Shown here in pieces: positions 1-5,345 of a stretch of 5,345 nucleotides of DNA; within the stretch, counting starts at the first letter, position 1, and each line of letters begins with the position of its first letter. The notes under the pieces were generated by a model that worked only from the letters and a program-made list of their open reading frames with translations, did no database searches and had not been told where the DNA came from. The position numbers and the translations under genes were made by a program. The stretch lies in the NCBI GenBank assembly GCA_023145395.1, contig JAGLDW010000782.1:1-5345 (forward strand). The letters are read 5' to 3'. Origin of the DNA: Lentisphaeria bacterium. GTDB taxonomy: Bacteria > Verrucomicrobiota > Lentisphaeria > Oligosphaerales > Lenti-02.

Positions 1-47
1 TCACCGAAGAGCTCTTGCGCCGCGTGACGGCGCCCGAGCGGGATTGA
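1..47 (+). CDS. 3' end of an unidentified upstream gene (partial)
   Basis: Reading from base 3, the frame gives TEELLRRVTAPERD and a TGA stop at 45-47. Most of its codons end in G or C, like the confident genes downstream, and the other two forward frames give less protein-like sequence. Only about 14 residues are visible, so no family can be assigned. The stop lies 13 bases before the ferredoxin ATG, with the ferredoxin ribosome binding site in between. The upstream gene is therefore probably in the same operon as the ferredoxin/AOR pair, and its identity would help to define the pathway. Confidence 0.5.
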   Translation, partial: TEELLRRVTAPERD

Positions 48-60
48 AAGGAAGTGTGCG

Positions 61-492
61 ATGAAGAGATTGAAGATTGTGGCCGCGCAGTGCACCGGTT
101 GTGAGAGTTGTGTGTTGAGTTGCGGTTTTGAGCACGACCGAGCGTTCAGCCTGCATCGGTCTCGGATCCAGATCGATCGGGACGAGGAACATGCTGACTT
201 TACACCAAGGGTCTGCATTCAGTGCGACGAGCGCTCGTGTGTGGCTGCGTGTCCGGTTGACGCGTTGTCGATCAACGAGACTACCGGGGCGATTCGGGTC
301 GACGAGGGGCTGTGCATTGGGTGTAGGGCCTGCGAGGCGGCGTGCCAGCACGGTGGCATCCACTTCATTGAGGATGTGAAAGCGCCGCTGATCTGTGACC
401 TGTGTGGCGGAGATCCTCAGTGCATCCAGGTGTGTCGACTGCCACAGGCGATCGTGTTTGTCGACGAGGGCGAAAGTGAATCGCCAAGCTGA
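61..492 (+). CDS. Four-cluster [4Fe-4S] polyferredoxin, electron-transfer subunit of the AOR pair
   Basis: This is a 143-residue cytoplasmic iron-sulfur protein with no signal peptide or membrane segment. It has exactly 16 cysteines in four groups: C11-x2-C14-x2-C17-x3-C21, C52-x2-C55-x4-C60-x3-C64, C85-x2-C88-x2-C91-x3-C95 and C112-x2-C115-x5-C121-x3-C125. This is the pattern of the DmsB/NarH/HycB-type electron-transfer subunits, in which groups 1 and 4, and groups 2 and 3, share ligands to hold four [4Fe-4S] clusters. Small proteins of this type sit directly before the catalytic gene in bacterial tungsten AOR operons, as in the Aromatoleum AOR. The same order here implies that it takes electrons from, or gives them to, the AOR subunit. 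The ATG is preceded by AAAGGAAG at 47-54 with a 6-base spacer. The 3' end overlaps the AOR start by 17 bases. The fold and cluster count are well supported; the partner is inferred from gene order. Confidence 0.9.
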   Translation: MKRLKIVAAQCTGCESCVLSCGFEHDRAFSLHRSRIQIDRDEEHADFTPRVCIQCDERSCVAACPVDALSINETTGAIRVDEGLCIGCRACEAACQHGGIHFIEDVKAPLICDLCGGDPQCIQVCRLPQAIVFVDEGESESPS

Positions 493-2389
493 CGCATATA
501 ACGAACAGGTCTTAATCGTCGACCTGACGGCGGAGACAGCGAAGCAGCAGACCCTGCCTGCAGAGTGGATTAACCAGTATCTTGGCGGGCGAGGCATCGC
601 GGCCCGGCTGTTGTGGGATGAGATGGGCTCCTATGCGGCGGACGCGCTCGGCGCGCCGCTGATCTTCTCAACTGGGACGTTGGCCGGGACATGCTCCCCG
701 ATGTCTGGACGTACGACGGTTACCTGCGTCAGCCCGGTGACGACGCAGTACTTTAAGAGCAACGTAGGCGGCCATTTCGCACTACAGGCCAAACTGAACG
801 GGATCGATCATCTGGTGCTACGCGGCGTCGCTAACCGGCCGCTGTACATGTGGATAGACAACGGGCGCGTCGAATTTCGAAGTGCTGAGGACCTGTGGGG
901 GATGACTGTTCGCGAGACGTCTCGGCAGCTTGAGGCGACGCACGGAAACGGTGTTAACGTGACCTGTATCGGACCAGCGGGGGAGAATCTGGTTGCCTAC
1001 GCAACGATTATGACGTCGTATTACAACGCGGCCGGGCGGGGCGGCGTAGGGATGCTAATGGGTTCCAAGCGACTCAAGGCAATTGTTCTTGCACGTCCGA
1101 AAGGCATACGCCTTTGCACCGACTCCGAAACGTTCCGCGACGTGCTGAACGAGACGCGCGACGCGTTGTACGCTGACACGATGGCCCGAAGCTACTACGA
1201 CTTTGGTACAGCGGCCGGGATTAGCATCAAGAACGAGATCGGAACACTTCCGTCATTCAATTTCAGGCAGGGGTACCTCGATCCGATCGAGGAGTTGACC
1301 AGCGAGCACTGGAATGAATCGGGAAAGCTGAAGCGCCGCGTCGGTTGTGGTGCTTGCATCTACGGGTGCCATCGCCACGTGCGAATCGACGTGGGACGCT
1401 ATGCCGGGGCGTACTCCGGCGGCCCGGAGTACGAGTCTGTTTCGTCGCTGGGCACCGGGCCCGGAGTGCCTTCGATTGGTGCAGTGCAGCGGTCGAATGA
1501 GCTGTGTAACGATCTCGGCCTCGACACGATCTCCGTTGGGGGTGCGATTCAGTGGCTGATGGAGACCCATGAGAAGGGCCTTCTGCCGTTGGAGTATCAG
1601 ACGGGGTTTGACCTCTCATTTGGGAGTGAGGACGCAGTAGTGGAGTTGCCGCGGATGATTGCCGAGCGGTCGGGAATTGGCGATCTTCTCGCGGATGGCG
1701 TGAAGGCCGCGGCCGAGCGAATCGGCGGAGATACCTGGAAGTGGGCTATTCACACTCGCGGACTGGAGCAGAGTCGGGTGGAAACAAGGTGCTCTATGGG
1801 GTATGCGTTGGCCTTCGCCGTTAATCCACGTGGGCCGGACCATTTACACACCCAGTGTATCGGCGAGCGAGGGCACACCCCGGAGGCGAGGGCGCTGATG
1901 GCCCAGATTGTCGGTGATCCGAAGTACGTGCGGGCTGACGTGACCGAGAAGAGGGCTGAGATCGTTCGCTGGCACGAGGACGTTTATGCGGCGTCGGACG
2001 CGCTGGGTCTGTGTTCGTTCACCACAACGGCTTCGTACGGTTCGACGCCACAGCGGATGAGCGCGTTGTTCTCGGCGCTGACTGGGAGGAGGCTCGATGA
2101 GTTGGGCTTACGACTCGTCGGACGACGGATTGTGACGTTGGAACGACTGCTCAACCTTCGGCTTGGCTGGACCCACGCGGCGGCGAACCAAGCGCCGTGG
2201 CGGATATTGCACGAGCCGTTTGAGGATCGCAGCGGACGGCGGTACATGCTTTCGACTGAGACGTTGTCAGGGATGGTGCGCGAGTATCGTGAGCTGCACG
2301 GATGGGACCTCGAATCGGGTATCCCGAGAGAGGAGACACTCGACTTGCTTGGTCTTCGTGAACTAGCCGCCGAGATGTCGGGCGGCTGA
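476..2389 (+). CDS. Aldehyde:ferredoxin oxidoreductase family tungsten/molybdenum-pterin catalytic subunit
   Basis: The 637-residue protein is full length for the AOR family, whose members typically oxidise aldehydes to acids at a W- or Mo-bis-pterin centre beside one [4Fe-4S] cluster. The N-terminal domain (about 8-205) has the family VDLT strand, GGRG at 37-40, SPMSGRTT, and AGRGGVGMLMGSKRLKAI at about 186-203. Cluster ligands are C291-x2-C294-x3-C298 plus C513. Both pterin-contact DxxGL(C/D) motifs are present: D346-LGLD and D508-ALGLC. GPEYES (E318/E320) and H456 in RGPDHL lie where the Pyrococcus AOR has its proposed catalytic Glu and His. The C-terminus ends in the family-like GWDLESGIP segment. 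I chose GTG 476 because GAGGG (466-470) lies 5 bases upstream and homology begins at about residue 8. An in-frame ATG at 395 would add 27 residues that are not AOR-like and read through the ferredoxin gene. No FAD/NADH subunit follows. The substrate is unknown, and related non-aldehyde members (BamB- or YdhV-like) cannot be excluded. Confidence 0.93.
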   Translation: MNRQADAYNEQVLIVDLTAETAKQQTLPAEWINQYLGGRGIAARLLWDEMGSYAADALGAPLIFSTGTLAGTCSPMSGRTTVTCVSPVTTQYFKSNVGGHFALQAKLNGIDHLVLRGVANRPLYMWIDNGRVEFRSAEDLWGMTVRETSRQLEATHGNGVNVTCIGPAGENLVAYATIMTSYYNAAGRGGVGMLMGSKRLKAIVLARPKGIRLCTDSETFRDVLNETRDALYADTMARSYYDFGTAAGISIKNEIGTLPSFNFRQGYLDPIEELTSEHWNESGKLKRRVGCGACIYGCHRHVRIDVGRYAGAYSGGPEYESVSSLGTGPGVPSIGAVQRSNELCNDLGLDTISVGGAIQWLMETHEKGLLPLEYQTGFDLSFGSEDAVVELPRMIAERSGIGDLLADGVKAAAERIGGDTWKWAIHTRGLEQSRVETRCSMGYALAFAVNPRGPDHLHTQCIGERGHTPEARALMAQIVGDPKYVRADVTEKRAEIVRWHEDVYAASDALGLCSFTTTASYGSTPQRMSALFSALTGRRLDELGLRLVGRRIVTLERLLNLRLGWTHAAANQAPWRILHEPFEDRSGRRYMLSTETLSGMVREYRELHGWDLESGIPREETLDLLGLRELAAEMSGG

Positions 2390-2518
2390 GGGGGCGAACG
2401 GCGGAACGTAGGATGATAGTAATTGGCAGTGTGGAAGGGCCTCCCTCGGGAGTCTCCAGACTAGATTATCGATTACAGGAAGAGACCGGCGATTGAGTTG
2501 GCCGGACACTGGAGGATC

Positions 2519-3511
2519 ATGAACCACAATGTAGTGACGTTTGGTGAGACGATGCTGCGGCTGTCGCCGCCGGACCATGAGCGGCTTGAGCAGGCGACGA
2601 ACCTGCGACTCCACATCGGGGGGTCCGAGATGAACGCCGCGGTGGCTGCGGCTCGCCTTGGCCTAAATGTTCGCTACGTGACGAGGCTAACGCGAAACGC
2701 GTTGGGGCAGCTGGTGGAGAATCGGGTAAGGGAGCACGGCGTGGACACATCTGAGATTGTCTGGACTGACTCGAATCGGATCGGCACGTATTACGTCGAG
2801 TTCGGGGCTGCTCCGAGGGCGAATAAGGTTATCTACGATCGCGCCTATTCGGCTATCTCTGAGGTGCGACTGGGCGAGATCAATTGGCAAAAGATACTTA
2901 GCGACGCTCAGGTTCTGCATACGTCTGGGATTACGCCGGCTCTCTCATCGTCTGCCGCAGATGTGTCGCTGGAGGCGGTGAGAATCGCGAAGCGGATGGG
3001 CGTCACCGTGTCGATCGACCTCAACTACCGAGCGTGGCTGTGGACCGAGGCGGATGCCTGCAAGGTGATGACCGAGCTTGTCTCGCAGGCCGACATCCTG
3101 ATTACTACCGAGGAAGACACCAAGCGGGTATTTGGCATCTGCGGAGAGTCGTATGAGGACGTGGCGCGGGAGTTGGCGCAAAGGTTCGACCTTGACGTGG
3201 TGGCGATCACCCTTCGGGAGACGCCCAGTGTCTGGAAGAACCGGTGGACAGCGATTGCGTACGAGCGGGGGACCGATGAGGTGCACCGGGCGCCCAAGTT
3301 TGAGATTGAGGTCGTTGATCGGGTCGGGTCGGGCGACTCGTTTGCCGGAGGGTTTCTCTACGGTTACCTGACGGCCGACGTGGCGGCTGGGGTTCGATAC
3401 GGTGTCGGCGCTTCGGCGATCAAGCAGACGCATCCAGGTGACGTATGCCTGGCCACGCTGGAAGAGGTGGAACAAGTCCTCTCCGGGGGAAGCCTGCGAA
3501 TCGCACGATAG
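2519..3511 (+). CDS. PfkB-family carbohydrate kinase, probable 2-keto-3-deoxygluconate kinase
   Basis: The 330-residue cytoplasmic kinase has the ribokinase fold and the family's usual length. It starts NHNVVTFGETMLRLSPP, close to the KDG kinase N-terminus. PfkB signature 1 is GGSEMNAAVAAARLG at 34-48. YVEFGAAPRANKVIYDRA (about 92-109) matches the substrate-contact segment typical of KDG kinases. HTSGITPALS and SIDLNYRAWLW are also characteristic of that branch. Signature 2 is DRVGSGDSFAGG at 267-278, with D273 as the expected catalytic base and GSG as the anion hole. The expected reaction is KDG + ATP to 2-keto-3-deoxy-6-phosphogluconate, which feeds KDPG aldolase. ATG 2519 has GGAGG at 2511-2515, a short spacing. 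A TTG at 2498 would add seven residues without an SD or homology support. The gene follows AOR after 129 bases with no convincing terminator, so cotranscription is possible. Other 2-keto-sugar-acid kinases remain alternatives. Confidence 0.85.
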   Translation: MNHNVVTFGETMLRLSPPDHERLEQATNLRLHIGGSEMNAAVAAARLGLNVRYVTRLTRNALGQLVENRVREHGVDTSEIVWTDSNRIGTYYVEFGAAPRANKVIYDRAYSAISEVRLGEINWQKILSDAQVLHTSGITPALSSSAADVSLEAVRIAKRMGVTVSIDLNYRAWLWTEADACKVMTELVSQADILITTEEDTKRVFGICGESYEDVARELAQRFDLDVVAITLRETPSVWKNRWTAIAYERGTDEVHRAPKFEIEVVDRVGSGDSFAGGFLYGYLTADVAAGVRYGVGASAIKQTHPGDVCLATLEEVEQVLSGGSLRIAR

Positions 3512-3594
3512 ACGCGACGTTGTGGCCCGCGCACGCTTAGGCAAAGCTCGAAACATAATTGGAACGGAATCAAGCATCAAGGGGGAAACCGACG

Positions 3595-4254
3595 ATGAAT
3601 ATCAGGGCGAACGTGTTGATCGCGGTGCATCTACCGCAGTGGTGGGAGGACATGGCGATCGAACGATACCGCAAACATGCTGCGACTGGGACGATCGTCT
3701 CCGGATCCTCGTTGAGCGAGGCGCAGGCAGAGCGATCGCTTCGCGACGGTGTCGAGGCGCCATTGCTGGACAGCGCCCGTTGTGCAGAGGAGACTGGAGC
3801 TAGCGTTCACATCCTCGACTGCTTCAGCGATCCTGGCATGGAATATCTGGCCTCGCGGCTTAACGCCCCGGTGGTTGGGGTGGGGCACGCAGGCCTACTC
3901 TATGCGCACGGGATGTTTCGGAGGTTCGCAGTGATCTCAAGCGAGTGGGCGACAGTTGATGAGATTCGTAGCCACGCGCTGAGCTACGACCTCGACGTGC
4001 GACTGGGCGCGGTAGAGTGTGTCGGAATCTCGGCCGCCGAATTGCCTACCCGCCAGGAGGAGGCGCTGAGTCGGCTGACGAAGATAGGGCAAGCCCTGCC
4101 TTCCGACACCGAGGGAATCATCATGGGTTGCACTGAACTAGCTGAGCTGGCTGTGCCGCTCGAAGCGCGACTCAAAGACCAACAGATCCACGTGGTCAAC
4201 CCGATCGCGGTCGCGATGCAGTTTGCCGAGATGCGCTCTCTGAACACTTGCTAG
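3595..4254 (+). CDS. Asp/Glu/hydantoin racemase superfamily protein
   Basis: The 219-residue cytoplasmic protein belongs to the cofactor-independent two-cysteine racemase/isomerase superfamily. Residues 74-81 (LDCFSDPG) carry the first catalytic cysteine, C76, in the hydantoin-racemase style. IIMGCTELAEL carries the second, C179, in a style seen in aspartate racemases. PVVGVGHAGLLYA (92-104) and RRFAVISS (109-116) match the strand and loop between the two halves. The C-terminal VVNPIAVAM is the usual family closing motif. Having both cysteines argues for racemisation or isomerisation (amino acid, hydantoin, or maleate type) and against arylmalonate decarboxylase, which keeps only one. GGGGG at 3581-3585 lies 9 bases before ATG 3595. 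An upstream TTG at 3559 would add 12 non-homologous residues. The gene follows the kinase by 83 bases on the same strand, so it may act on an intermediate of the same pathway. The substrate is not predictable from the sequence. Confidence 0.82.
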   Translation: MNIRANVLIAVHLPQWWEDMAIERYRKHAATGTIVSGSSLSEAQAERSLRDGVEAPLLDSARCAEETGASVHILDCFSDPGMEYLASRLNAPVVGVGHAGLLYAHGMFRRFAVISSEWATVDEIRSHALSYDLDVRLGAVECVGISAAELPTRQEEALSRLTKIGQALPSDTEGIIMGCTELAELAVPLEARLKDQQIHVVNPIAVAMQFAEMRSLNTC

Positions 4255-4263
4255 GATTTTGTG

Positions 4264-4285
4264 ACCCCATCGGTCGATCAGGGGT
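4264..4285 (+). terminator. Possible transcription-terminating hairpin after the racemase gene
   Basis: ACCCC at 4264-4268 pairs with GGGGT at 4281-4285. Inside, ATC (4269-4271) can pair with GAT (4276-4278) around a GGTC loop, leaving a two-base CA bulge, for about 8 base pairs in total. The hairpin begins 9 bases after the racemase stop, where a terminator would be expected. No T-tract follows (the next bases are GAGCGAGG), so it is not a classic intrinsic terminator. It could instead be a 3'-end stabilising stem. Confidence 0.3.
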
Positions 4286-4415
4286 GAGCGAGGCAAGCGG
4301 ACAAACGCGGTCTACGTTGATGAATACCTGGACGCGTAGGGCCGAGCTTCGGAAATGAGGGGCGATGACGATTTGCTCGATATTCTTGCGCAGCTAGGGG
4401 ATTGATGCATAGGTA

Positions 4416-4544
4416 ATGGGTGGATTTCTTGAGATCCCCAGGTTGGTCCCGGGCCCTCTTCCGCGGAGAAAATTGGTGCTGACAAGAACGCAGTTCGATA
4501 TGATAAAAGAGAAGAAATACGCTACAGTAGTTGAGTTGAGTTGA
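4416..4544 (+). CDS. Doubtful small ORF of 42 codons
   Basis: From ATG 4416 to the TGA at 4542-4544 the frame is open and would give a basic peptide with the segments LEIPRLVPGPLPRRKL and TRTQFDMIKEKKYATVVELS. The only SD-like bases are AGG at 4411-4413, two bases before the ATG, which is too close. The candidate promoter lies inside it. An open stretch of this length is expected by chance fairly often, and I recognise no family. It may be a remnant of a decayed gene or simply noise. It is listed because it is the longest plausible forward reading frame noticed in the gap. Confidence 0.13.
   Translation: MGGFLEIPRLVPGPLPRRKLVLTRTQFDMIKEKKYATVVELS
4479..4507 (+). promoter_or_regulatory. Candidate sigma70-type promoter for the flavoprotein gene
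   Basis: CTGACA at 4479-4484 matches TTGACA at five of six positions. GATAAA at 4502-4507 lies 17 bases downstream and matches TATAAT at four of six. An overlapping TATGAT (4499-4504) is a better -10 match but is only 14 bases from the -35. Transcription would start near 4514, giving a leader of about 228 bases before the ATG at 4742. The site lies in the most A/T-rich part of the gap, which fits a promoter, but the match is modest. Confidence 0.33.
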
Positions 4545-4545
4545 G
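4531..4545 (+). repeat. Short tandem repeat, three copies of TTGAG
   Basis: Three perfect head-to-tail copies of the pentamer TTGAG occupy 4531-4545, preceded by a partial copy (AG). The last copy runs into the palindrome GAGATCTC at 4543-4550. The repeat lies about 17 bases downstream of the predicted transcription start. It may be a simple slippage tract or part of a regulatory leader; nothing in the sequence decides this. Confidence 0.6.
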
Positions 4546-4730
4546 ATCTCTCCTGTTTAAGTGATCGCATGATGCATCCAAGCGGGAGATTTGTGCAGTC
4601 CTTATCCGTCTTCCCAGGATCCTTCCTTGCTAAGAAGGGACAACTCCTTGCGAGAGGGGAAGCCTATAGAACGAATGGGCACAGAGGACGAGAAACTTAA
4701 CAGGCGATCAGATCCTTGTTGTGCTTGAAT

Positions 4731-4736
4731 AGGAGG
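4731..4736 (+). promoter_or_regulatory. Strong Shine-Dalgarno site of the flavoprotein gene
   Basis: AGGAGG, continuing into a run of G, lies 5 bases before ATG 4742. This is the closest match to the anti-SD consensus in the window. It fixes the start of the flavoprotein gene. Confidence 0.85.
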
Positions 4737-4741
4737 GGGGT

Positions 4742-5314
4742 ATGTCGCGAATTTTAGTGGTTTCTGGGAGCCCTCGAGCAAAGGGTAATTGTTCGGTTCT
4801 GATTGAGCAATTCTGTTTCGGAGCCTCGCAATTTAACGCAACCATTGAGGTGGTGCGACTGCATGATCGTAATATTCACCCATGCGCAGCTTGCCGTTCC
4901 TGCAAAGAAAGCGATGAAGCCAACTGCGTGATTGATGATGGAATGACTGATCTCTACCCAAAGATCCGTGCTGCTCAAGCATTGGTCATTGCTAGCCCCA
5001 TCTATTGGTGGAATGTTTCTGCACAAACCAAGCTGTTCCTCGATCGATGCGATGCCCTTGATGGTCCTAGCGGTAACGTCTTACGGGGAAAAGCACTGGC
5101 TCTATTACTAGCATATGGGGGAGAGAGTGTCGAAGGGTCTGGTGCGAGCCATGCGATAGGGGCCTTTCAAGATGCAGCGGAATACATTGGGTTCAATCTT
5201 GTTGGGATCGCTCACGGAACAGCGTGGGAAGCTGGAGAGATACGTGAGAATGAGATAGCGATGGAGATGGCTTATCAGGTAGGAGCAGACATCGCGCGAA
5301 TCGTCACTAAATAA
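4742..5314 (+). CDS. Flavodoxin-like NAD(P)H-dependent FMN reductase, possibly an iron-sulfur flavoprotein
   Basis: The 190-residue cytoplasmic protein has the NADPH-dependent FMN reductase/flavodoxin fold. GSPRAKGN at 9-16 is the FMN-phosphate loop after the first beta strand (ILVVS). ASPIYWWNVSAQTKLFLDR (about 84-102) is the conserved flavin-side segment of this family. C48-x2-C51-x2-C54-x7-C62 fits the compact CX2CX2CX4-7C motif that binds a [4Fe-4S] cluster in iron-sulfur flavoproteins (Isf), followed by the usual DDGM. A 4Fe-4S plus FMN electron carrier or quinone/oxygen-detoxifying reductase is therefore plausible. Many relatives keep similar cysteines with no proven cluster, so the metal site is inferred. 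GC content is lower than in the upstream genes: by hand, 28 of 60 bases at 4741-4800 against 39 of 60 at 1681-1740. The 31 bases after the stop show no recognisable feature. Confidence 0.88.
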   Translation: MSRILVVSGSPRAKGNCSVLIEQFCFGASQFNATIEVVRLHDRNIHPCAACRSCKESDEANCVIDDGMTDLYPKIRAAQALVIASPIYWWNVSAQTKLFLDRCDALDGPSGNVLRGKALALLLAYGGESVEGSGASHAIGAFQDAAEYIGFNLVGIAHGTAWEAGEIRENEIAMEMAYQVGADIARIVTK

Positions 5315-5345
5315 AGGGCGCTTCCGGGTTTCGTGTGGGTGGACG

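Larger units (their letters stand above)
4255..4741. other. 487-base intergenic region with a composition shift
   Basis: No confident gene is seen on either strand. The stretch falls between the GC-rich cluster and the lower-GC flavoprotein gene, and base use changes across it: A/T-rich runs become common from about 4470. It contains a hairpin at the left end, a promoter-like pair near 4479-4507, three TTGAG repeats, the 8-base palindromes TCCGCGGA (4460-4467), GAGATCTC (4543-4550) and GATGCATC (4571-4578), a CCTTC/GAAGG stem near 4621-4639, and a strong SD at the right end. I recognise no riboswitch consensus. The roughly 230 bases after the promoter candidate would be a long leader if that promoter is real. 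The region could also be decayed genes or a junction between acquired and resident DNA. Confidence 0.6.

Noticed and set aside
1..597. 198-codon open frame on the minus strand
   Set aside because: It lies opposite the ferredoxin and the start of AOR, both of which have unmistakable motifs. The translated product has no recognisable domain and is an antisense shadow of GC-rich coding DNA.
2441..2452. CTCC/GGAG hairpin in the AOR-kinase gap as a terminator
   Set aside because: It has only four base pairs with a four-base loop and no following T-tract, too weak to call.
3554..3559. CATAAT as a -10 box for the racemase gene
   Set aside because: It matches five of six consensus bases, but no -35-like hexamer occurs at 15-19 bases upstream; TTGTGG at 3520-3525 is 28 bases away.
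2945..3580. 211-codon open frame on the minus strand
   Set aside because: It is antisense to the kinase gene, whose signatures are clear. It has no family-like motif and no convincing ribosome binding site.
3402..3803. 133-codon forward frame bridging the kinase and racemase genes
   Set aside because: It is out of frame with both genes, overlaps their conserved parts and gives an Arg/Ser-rich product typical of a shifted frame.
4341..4400. Short frame containing MRGDDDLLDILAQLGD as a gene remnant
   Set aside because: Only about 19 codons are open between stops, with no SD. It is protein-like in appearance but too short to support.
4621..4680. Known riboswitch (glycine, T-box, molybdenum/tungsten cofactor type) before the flavoprotein gene
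   Set aside because: Purine-rich segments such as GCGAGAGGGGAAGCC superficially resemble riboswitch cores, but I could not find the paired helices or consensus bases of any class.

Overview
The window reads as part of an anaerobic (or facultatively anaerobic) metabolism locus from a fairly GC-rich bacterium. All supported genes lie on the + strand. The first four complete genes have GC-rich third codon positions and include a tungsten/molybdenum aldehyde:ferredoxin oxidoreductase (AOR) family enzyme. That family is typical of anaerobes, including archaea, Firmicutes, Chloroflexi and Proteobacteria. The sequence alone does not fix the lineage.

Layout. Positions 1-47 are the 3' end of an unidentified upstream gene. 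After 13 bases comes a 143-residue, 16-cysteine polyferredoxin (61-492). Its last 17 bases overlap the GTG start of a full-length AOR-family catalytic subunit (476-2389). These two look like one translationally coupled electron-transfer and catalytic pair, arranged as in bacterial AOR complexes. A 129-base gap is followed by a PfkB-family sugar kinase that most resembles 2-keto-3-deoxygluconate (KDG) kinase (2519-3511). After another 83 bases comes an Asp/Glu/hydantoin racemase-family protein with both catalytic cysteines (3595-4254).

An imperfect hairpin just after the racemase stop may close this cluster. A 487-base stretch without a confident gene follows (4255-4741). It holds a possible sigma70-type promoter, a short TTGAG tandem repeat, several small palindromes and a doubtful 42-codon ORF. 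The last gene (4742-5314) is visibly lower in GC. It encodes a small FMN-binding flavodoxin-like reductase with a four-cysteine motif of the iron-sulfur flavoprotein type.

How the genes may work together (inference). The AOR pair would oxidise an aldehyde to an acid, or run in reverse, and pass electrons through the polyferredoxin. The kinase would phosphorylate a 2-keto-3-deoxy sugar acid, and the racemase would interconvert or isomerise a chiral acid or amide intermediate. Together they suggest a sugar-acid or hydroxy-acid catabolic module in which an AOR removes an aldehyde product. The flavoprotein belongs to a separate transcription unit but is also a redox protein. I see no CRISPR array, tRNA, rRNA, transposase or clear phage or defence gene here.
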